From positions 1 to 64,000 of the forward strand of contig JBDSSF010000003.1 of assembly GCA_039928925.1 (NCBI GenBank): a DNA stretch of 64,000 nucleotides, in the 5' to 3' direction. The position numbers and the translations under genes are program-made. The notes under the pieces were generated by a model, which was given only the letters and a program-made list of their open reading frames with translations, had not been told where the DNA came from and did no database searches. This document shows, piece by piece, positions 59,616-64,000 of the stretch (the first letter of the stretch is position 1; every line of letters begins with the position of its first letter). This DNA is from Candidatus Saccharimonadales bacterium. GTDB taxonomy: Bacteria; Patescibacteriota; Saccharimonadia; Saccharimonadales; Saccharimonadaceae.

Positions 59616-60989
59616 ATGGCAAAAAAACAAACATTTGATTATGACCTCATAGTTATCGGCAGCGGTGCTGGTGGTAGCGCAGCGGCAACAATCGCAGCTC
59701 GTGCAGGTAAAAAAGTAGCAATTATTGAAGCAGATACATTTGGGGGAGACTCGCCTAACTGGAGTGACGTTCCGACTAAAGCTCTTCTTCATGTCGCTCA
59801 CCTTTATGATGAAGCTAGGCATGGCGCACGTTTCGGACTCCGCTCTGGTACGCTTGGTTACAATTACCCATCACTCCGCACTTGGAAAGAACTTGCCGTT
59901 AAACGCACCGGTGCAGGTGGAAATCGCAAATATTATGAGAATGAGGGAATTGATACGTTCAATGGTAATGCACACTTTCTAAGTCCTAATGAAATTAGTA
60001 TTAATCGTCGTCACCTATCAGCTGCTAACTTTATCGTCGCAACAGGATCACACTGGGTTGCGCCAAACATCCAAGGTCTTGATACTACTTCATACCTTAC
60101 TCCGCGTACTATTCTTGAAGCAATGCGGCCACCAAAAAGTCTTTTTATAATCGGTGCCGGCACTATCGGTATTGAAATAGCACAGCTCATGGCTATATTT
60201 GGAACAAAAGTATATCTTGCCGAAATTGCATCGCGTATATTGCCACAAGAAGACCAAGAAGTAGGTACTCTTCTTGAACGCTTACTCAAAGAACAAAAGG
60301 GAGTTACTTCTCTGACGCAAACTCGCGTGCTAAGTGTTCAAAAAGAAAACATTCATAAACGAGTTACGTATAGTCGAGGCGGTGTTGAGAAATCCGTATT
60401 AGTTGAAGAAGTACTCATTGCAACCGGACGTGTTCCGACAGTTGATATTGGGCTTGAAAATGCATCTGTTATCTATACACCCAAGGGTGTTGAGGTAAAT
60501 GATCATCTTCAAACCAGTGCTCGTCACATTTTCGCAGCTGGTGATGTGCTCGGACATAGCTCTCATACGCATACAGCACTGCTTGAGAGCCGTGTAGCGG
60601 CTAATAACATCCTCCATAAAACTAAGGCAGTACCAGATTATACAGCAACACCTCGATTGACATTCACCTACCCAGGAATTGCATCTGTTGGATTATCCGA
60701 AGATGACTGTTTAAAACGTGATTTACCTATTAATACAGCAATAGCACCCTTAAATATTATTGCTCGTAGCAACACAAGTGATTTTCGTGATGGTTTTGCA
60801 AAAATTATTACAGATAAAAAAGGTGTTATTCTTGGAGCGACAGTCGTTGCGCCTCATGCTGCTGAAATAATTCACGAATTAACACTTGCTGTAAAATATC
60901 AATTAACAGCTAGCCAAATTGCAGACACTCCTCACGCATTTTTGAGCTGGAGTGAAGCTGTACGCGTCGCCGCCGCAAGATTAAGCTAA
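59616..60989 (+). CDS. Lpd/mercuric reductase-family flavoprotein lacking its redox disulfide
   Basis: A 457-residue two-dinucleotide-binding flavoprotein: FAD motif VIGSGAGGSAA (13-23), NAD(P) motif FIIGAGTIGIEIAQL, ATGRVP and IFAAGDVLG, and the dimerisation domain. The redox site that reads GGTCLNVGCIPSKAL in dihydrolipoamide dehydrogenase is GGDSPNWSDVPTKAL here (43-57), so both cysteines are lost (Ser46, Asp51). At the C-terminus HAFLSWSE (440-447) keeps Glu447 but has Phe442 in place of the catalytic His. It cannot reduce disulfides. A diaphorase, quinone reductase or regulatory role is possible. AAGGAG precedes the ATG. Confidence 0.87.
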   Translation: MAKKQTFDYDLIVIGSGAGGSAAATIAARAGKKVAIIEADTFGGDSPNWSDVPTKALLHVAHLYDEARHGARFGLRSGTLGYNYPSLRTWKELAVKRTGAGGNRKYYENEGIDTFNGNAHFLSPNEISINRRHLSAANFIVATGSHWVAPNIQGLDTTSYLTPRTILEAMRPPKSLFIIGAGTIGIEIAQLMAIFGTKVYLAEIASRILPQEDQEVGTLLERLLKEQKGVTSLTQTRVLSVQKENIHKRVTYSRGGVEKSVLVEEVLIATGRVPTVDIGLENASVIYTPKGVEVNDHLQTSARHIFAAGDVLGHSSHTHTALLESRVAANNILHKTKAVPDYTATPRLTFTYPGIASVGLSEDDCLKRDLPINTAIAPLNIIARSNTSDFRDGFAKIITDKKGVILGATVVAPHAAEIIHELTLAVKYQLTASQIADTPHAFLSWSEAVRVAAARLS

Positions 60990-61191
60990 TGTTGAACTAA
61001 TATTTGTTGACATGGCCTATATGTTACAAAAATAACTCATGTTGGTCATGACTACTACAAAGGTGACTCATTTCTACAATCTGATCTTAGTATTGCAAGA
61101 ATACCCCTGAGCACTCTTTTTTTAGCAAAGAGTATAGTAACAATACTAAAAGATGTGACAATCACAAAAACAATGAAGATTGATAGATCCC

Positions 61192-61213
61192 TTCACTTTG
61201 TTACAACAAAGTG
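61192..61213 (-). terminator. Possible terminator hairpin
   Basis: TCACTTTGTT pairs with AACAAAGTGA right after the stop of the preceding minus-strand gene. No T-tract follows, so this is weak. Confidence 0.35.
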
Positions 61214-61215
61214 AC

Positions 61216-61713
61216 TTAGTCAGTATTCGACTTAAATGCTTCTAGCTCAACATATTTCGTTGGAGTGGCTGTGTATTCTACAAGTGGCATTTCAAAGACC
61301 TCTTTAGTACCTGCTTTTACAAGTTTCTTTTCACTGTAAACAGTTCCCGTATAAGCACCTAAATCAATACTGCTGCTATTCTTGGCCATCTGAGTGGGGT
61401 TATTAGCTCGACCTGTTGCTTTAATTTGCAGGAAGCGATCCTCATGACTAGTATTATTATACGTAATTTTATAAACAATCTTATTTGCATTTTGGAATGG
61501 GTTATCATATCCGAGAAGCCCTATAAGCCCATCACTACCGGTAATTTCAATCGACTTATACTCTGTGGTGCTCTTATCTGAAAAAGAGCGAAGCCCTATT
61601 GTCGCTCCTACACCAAGTGCAAATGACAGTACCGCACCAAGTACGACGATAAGTATGCCGAGTCGAGTCCTATACTGTGTATATATGTTATTCTTCGTCA
61701 GTTTTTTTACCAT
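61216..61713 (-). CDS. Membrane-anchored extracytoplasmic protein, unknown function
   Basis: A 165-residue protein with one N-terminal membrane helix (about 18-40) and a beta-rich outside domain (YKSIEITGSDGL, IVYKITYNNTS, VEYTATPTKYVEL), similar in shape to DUF4352-type immunoglobulin-like domains. AAGGAA before the ATG at 61713 sets the start; earlier in-frame ATGs add a second hydrophobic stretch without a ribosome site. A small hairpin at 61192-61213 follows it. Confidence 0.72.
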   Translation of the reverse strand: MVKKLTKNNIYTQYRTRLGILIVVLGAVLSFALGVGATIGLRSFSDKSTTEYKSIEITGSDGLIGLLGYDNPFQNANKIVYKITYNNTSHEDRFLQIKATGRANNPTQMAKNSSSIDLGAYTGTVYSEKKLVKAGTKEVFEMPLVEYTATPTKYVELEAFKSNTD

Positions 61714-61894
61714 AGAATATTCCTTTTTTAATCTAAGCATAAGTATAACACTTGTTGAGATAAGGTTGGAATTTGAGCATAACAATACAAACTTCATACA
61801 CATAAACTGATTATGTACATTAATGCATCAACCGCGACTACTGGAAACTAATAAAATTATCGTCTATACTTTACCCGCGCTAAACATGTAAAGA

Positions 61895-63562
61895 CTAGAC
61901 CGTGCGACCTGCTTTATACTCATCTATTTTTTGCTTAATTAGCAACTGTTGTTCAACTGAATAAGCATCTGCAAATATAGAGCCGAACCTTAATTTGAGC
62001 GTAACACCAATATTGTCGCCAAGCTGGTCAATGATACGTTCAATTGGCCTTCGAGATAATTTATACTTTTCGACTAATCCTTGTAAGCTTAGATATCCTT
62101 CCTGTGCAAATTCAGCAAAATTTCCTCTTTCTTCTAAGTATATTCGAATTATCTCCTGTTGACTCGGAGAGAATGCATCCGCAACTCTGGCGCCAAACTT
62201 AGATCTCACAACATCTCCAAGCTGAGGACGAAGTATTTTTATAGCCTTTTCAACCGTCATCCTGTTTAAGCAAAACTTCTTACTTAGTTCATTGATCCCC
62301 TTGAAGTTATCTGGCATATCTGGAAGTATTATCTCCATACTTACAAGGTAATCCTCCAACATTGCTTGTTGGTACGTCGAATAAACGGCAGTGACATGAC
62401 CACTTAATTTTGCTTGTGCAATTTCCCCTAAAACCTCTTCTATTTTACCAAGCGCATTTACTACAGTAGTGTAATCAATTTTCCATTTCCTAGCCATAGC
62501 CGATACAGTGAGATAACCTTTTGGTGGTTTTTCGTTAAATAAGCCTCTTTGTTCAAGGTAAACTTCAATCGTCTGTTGTTGTTCATGAGAAAATACGTTT
62601 TGTGTAGCGCGCCCTTTTTTCGCAGTTATCACTACCCCAAGTTGACCTATTAAAGCATCTACAGCCTTGATGATTGTCTTCCTATCTACTGAGAATTTTT
62701 TAGCAGTTTCACCCGCAGTTAAGAAACCTTCTGGAGCAAACTCTGCAGATTGCAAATAATTATTTTTAATCTCTTCTGATTTATGCTCAGTTTCAGACAA
62801 GCCTATTTCATCAATACTACTTTTCATATCATTCATGAAGTTGCTTGAATATACTATACGTTTACCTATTCCAGGAACGTTAGTAATAAGTTCATTTAAT
62901 TCAGCCTTTGTAAGCTGAGTTAAGTCTAACTCTGAATTGTATTCAACAACTACCGAAGTGTCGAATACATACGTAACGTTCCCTTCCTCGTCGCACACCA
63001 ATATAGATCGTTCTAATTCAGTAACCTCAATAAAATTATAACTTGATTTTCTCATCATTCCATCAGTGCTAGCAGTTTTTAGGATTAAAGATTCTTTATT
63101 GTGAATATCGATACCAAAATCTTGTTCTAACAAAAATAATGTTGTTTTGAGACGGTTAATAATATTTTTTTCAATGAATGAAGTTTCGCCTACTCTAATA
63201 TCAACAAAAGTATCACGAGTAGGAACAATCGGACCTACCAAAGTCGTAGCACTCTTCATTATCGTATCTATTGACTGAATTGACTCCGACAAGTCTGCAA
63301 TATGATCGAGAGACTTTTCTAACTCACCAAGCTCAAAATAACTAAAAGAGAAATCTTCTGACTGAGCATTAGTCGAACCCGCTACTGTAGGCTGTTGGTC
63401 ATAAGAGCTTGTGACCTTAATCGTGAGCTCTATCAAGTCATCTAGCGCATCACTAGCATATGTATCAATTGTCTCAGGCGTGAGTTGTCGTGAAAGAATA
63501 TTATCAAGATTTGATTTAAAATTTTCGGGTTGAAAAGGAGCTATTTCTATTTTATTGTTCAT
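61895..63562 (-). CDS. Protein with four tandem HTH-like repeats
   Basis: A 555-residue soluble protein. Residues 1-215 are unknown. LTKAELNELITNVPGIGKRI (217-236) looks like a helix-hairpin-helix. Four repeats of about 70 residues follow (278-342, 348-412, 420-482, 488-550), each starting EGYLT-like, then an HTH (TAKKFSVDRKTIIKAVDAL in the first), then V/A-F/Y-S-x-x-Q-Q-x-x-I. They share the pattern of hydrophobic and charged positions at low identity. Tandem HTH units suggest sequence-specific binding of long DNA sites. Stands alone. Confidence 0.8.
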   Translation of the reverse strand: MNNKIEIAPFQPENFKSNLDNILSRQLTPETIDTYASDALDDLIELTIKVTSSYDQQPTVAGSTNAQSEDFSFSYFELGELEKSLDHIADLSESIQSIDTIMKSATTLVGPIVPTRDTFVDIRVGETSFIEKNIINRLKTTLFLLEQDFGIDIHNKESLILKTASTDGMMRKSSYNFIEVTELERSILVCDEEGNVTYVFDTSVVVEYNSELDLTQLTKAELNELITNVPGIGKRIVYSSNFMNDMKSSIDEIGLSETEHKSEEIKNNYLQSAEFAPEGFLTAGETAKKFSVDRKTIIKAVDALIGQLGVVITAKKGRATQNVFSHEQQQTIEVYLEQRGLFNEKPPKGYLTVSAMARKWKIDYTTVVNALGKIEEVLGEIAQAKLSGHVTAVYSTYQQAMLEDYLVSMEIILPDMPDNFKGINELSKKFCLNRMTVEKAIKILRPQLGDVVRSKFGARVADAFSPSQQEIIRIYLEERGNFAEFAQEGYLSLQGLVEKYKLSRRPIERIIDQLGDNIGVTLKLRFGSIFADAYSVEQQLLIKQKIDEYKAGRTV

Positions 63563-63651
63563 GAATTTAATTATATTGTATCAGAATAATGTATATATGT
63601 CAATATAGTAAACGTTTAGATACGATAACTTTTACAACTATTCTAATACAA

Positions 63652-63686
63652 ATAAAAAATAGAGATTAGCTTAATACTAATCTCTA
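63652..63686 (-). terminator. Terminator of tRNA-fMet
   Basis: TAGAGATTAG and CTAATCTCTA form a 10-bp stem (63660-63669 with 63677-63686) around a 7-nt loop. On the minus strand the T-rich run complementary to 63652-63659 follows. Confidence 0.8.
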
Positions 63687-63701
63687 AATAATATCTTTTC
63701 T

Positions 63702-63779
63702 TGGTTGCGGGGGTAGGATTTGAACCTACGACCTGTTGGTTATGAGCCAACCGAGCTGACCAGACTGCTCCACCCCGCG
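63702..63779 (-). tRNA. Initiator tRNA-fMet (CAU)
   Basis: A 78-nt tRNA with encoded CCA and loop CTCATAA. The C1-A72 mismatch at the acceptor end is the mark of the bacterial initiator. The anticodon stem next to the loop has two G-C pairs, then T29-A41, where the standard initiator has three G-C pairs. Confidence 0.95.
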
Positions 63780-63826
63780 GCACGTGTACTATTCTAACAG
63801 AGTGAAGAGCAGTTTACAAGTTTGGT

Positions 63827-64000
63827 CTATTGCTGTTTATTACCACCAAAAATAAAGTTCATCCACTGTTGAAACTTACTCTGTTGAGCTACGGGCTTTG
63901 CGGTAATAGTCGCTATTGATTGGATATCAGCATTTTTTGCAGCTTCACTATTTTGAGGTAGTATAAGTACACTCTCACCTGGCGTTACAAGTCCGAGACG
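63827..64000 (-). CDS. C-terminal end of an FtsB/DivIC-like protein (partial)
   Basis: The last 57 codons of a minus-strand gene that continues beyond the window. It begins RLGLVTPGESVLILP, the conserved block that follows the coiled coil in FtsB/DivIC septum-formation proteins (RLGYVKPGE in other bacteria). A flexible tail ending MNFIFGGNKQQ follows. The rest of the gene is missing here. Confidence 0.7.
   Translation of the reverse strand, partial: RLGLVTPGESVLILPQNSEAAKNADIQSIATITAKPVAQQSKFQQWMNFIFGGNKQQ

Noticed and set aside
59616-60989. Mercuric reductase or dihydrolipoamide dehydrogenase
   Set aside because: Both redox cysteines and the catalytic histidine are missing, and no mer or 2-oxo-acid dehydrogenase genes are nearby.
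1-64000. Recoded TGA (as in Gracilibacteria and Absconditabacteria)
   Set aside because: Clear genes end at TGA with the next gene placed right after (pilM/pilN overlap ATGA, ruvC group, GDPD gene end), and no gene needs TGA read-through.
1-64000. Insertion sequences, integrons, riboswitches, rRNA, tmRNA or RNase P RNA
   Set aside because: Nothing in the sequence supports any of these: no transposase-like frame, no paired terminal repeats, and no recognised RNA core.

Overview
The window reads as a chromosome segment from a Patescibacteria (CPR) genome, most likely Saccharibacteria (TM7). Reasons are inference from gene content: a compact coding-dense layout with no gap above about 230 bp, shortened housekeeping proteins (a 128-residue TsaB), a type IV pilus locus, single-copy recombination and heat-shock genes, a sortase, and almost no biosynthesis. 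TGA is used as a normal stop (for example the ends of pilM and of the GDPD gene), so the UGA=Gly code of Gracilibacteria/Absconditabacteria does not apply. The window has AT-biased codon use apart from one visibly GC-richer gene at about 27.88-28.27 kb.

Layout. 1-8 kb: end of a tRNA, a MarR-controlled multidrug exporter, a DnaQ-like exonuclease fused to a GIY-YIG nuclease, then two tail-fibre-like proteins, the first apparently starting at ATA and the second ending in a GDPD domain, and a sortase. 8-19.5 kb: Nudix, RNase Y, TsaB/TsaE, a type IV pilus operon (pilB, pilC, then pilM, N, O and two accessory genes), recX/recA and a lone pilin. 19.5-23.2 kb: PH-domain membrane protein, ruvB, ruvA, an acyltransferase and ruvC. 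23.2-26.1 kb: a flavin electron-transfer cassette (NqrB/RnfD-like membrane domain fused to an FNR domain, ApbE, FMN-binding protein). 26.1-29.3 kb: YebC, small proteins, tRNA-Lys, the GC-rich island and a DUF192 protein. 29.3-36.1 kb: four ATP-grasp ligases, a RimB-like retropepsin and a 783-residue polytopic membrane protein. 36.1-43 kb: the heat-shock group (dnaJ, dnaK, grpE, hrcA) with four CIRCE-type operators, an FKBP, an HD protein and a guanylate kinase. 43-50.8 kb: lepA, murJ, ftsH, tilS and a Y-family polymerase with two small overlapping partners. 51-57.4 kb: pentapeptide-repeat, SIR2-like and M50-like proteins, then a glutaredoxin/DipZ/fasciclin redox group facing a second MarR gene. 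57.4-64 kb: secreted protein, tRNA-Met, an ATP-cone gene next to a disulfide-less flavoprotein, a protein with four tandem HTH-like repeats, tRNA-fMet and the end of an FtsB-like gene.

How it works together. Two MarR genes sit divergent to the genes they probably control, with inverted repeats over the promoters. HrcA should control its own operon, dnaK and dnaJ. About twenty genes have a -10 hexamer only 5-8 nt before the start codon and no Shine-Dalgarno, so leaderless mRNA seems the default here, while a minority (recA, dnaK, the fasciclin gene, the GC-rich gene) keep a leader with a Shine-Dalgarno.

Most promising for new biology: the ATP-grasp/retropepsin/membrane-protein cluster (29.4-36.1 kb), the flavoprotein that has lost both redox cysteines and the catalytic histidine (59.6-61.0 kb), the flavinylation cassette, the tandem-HTH protein, and the ATA-started tail-fibre-like gene.
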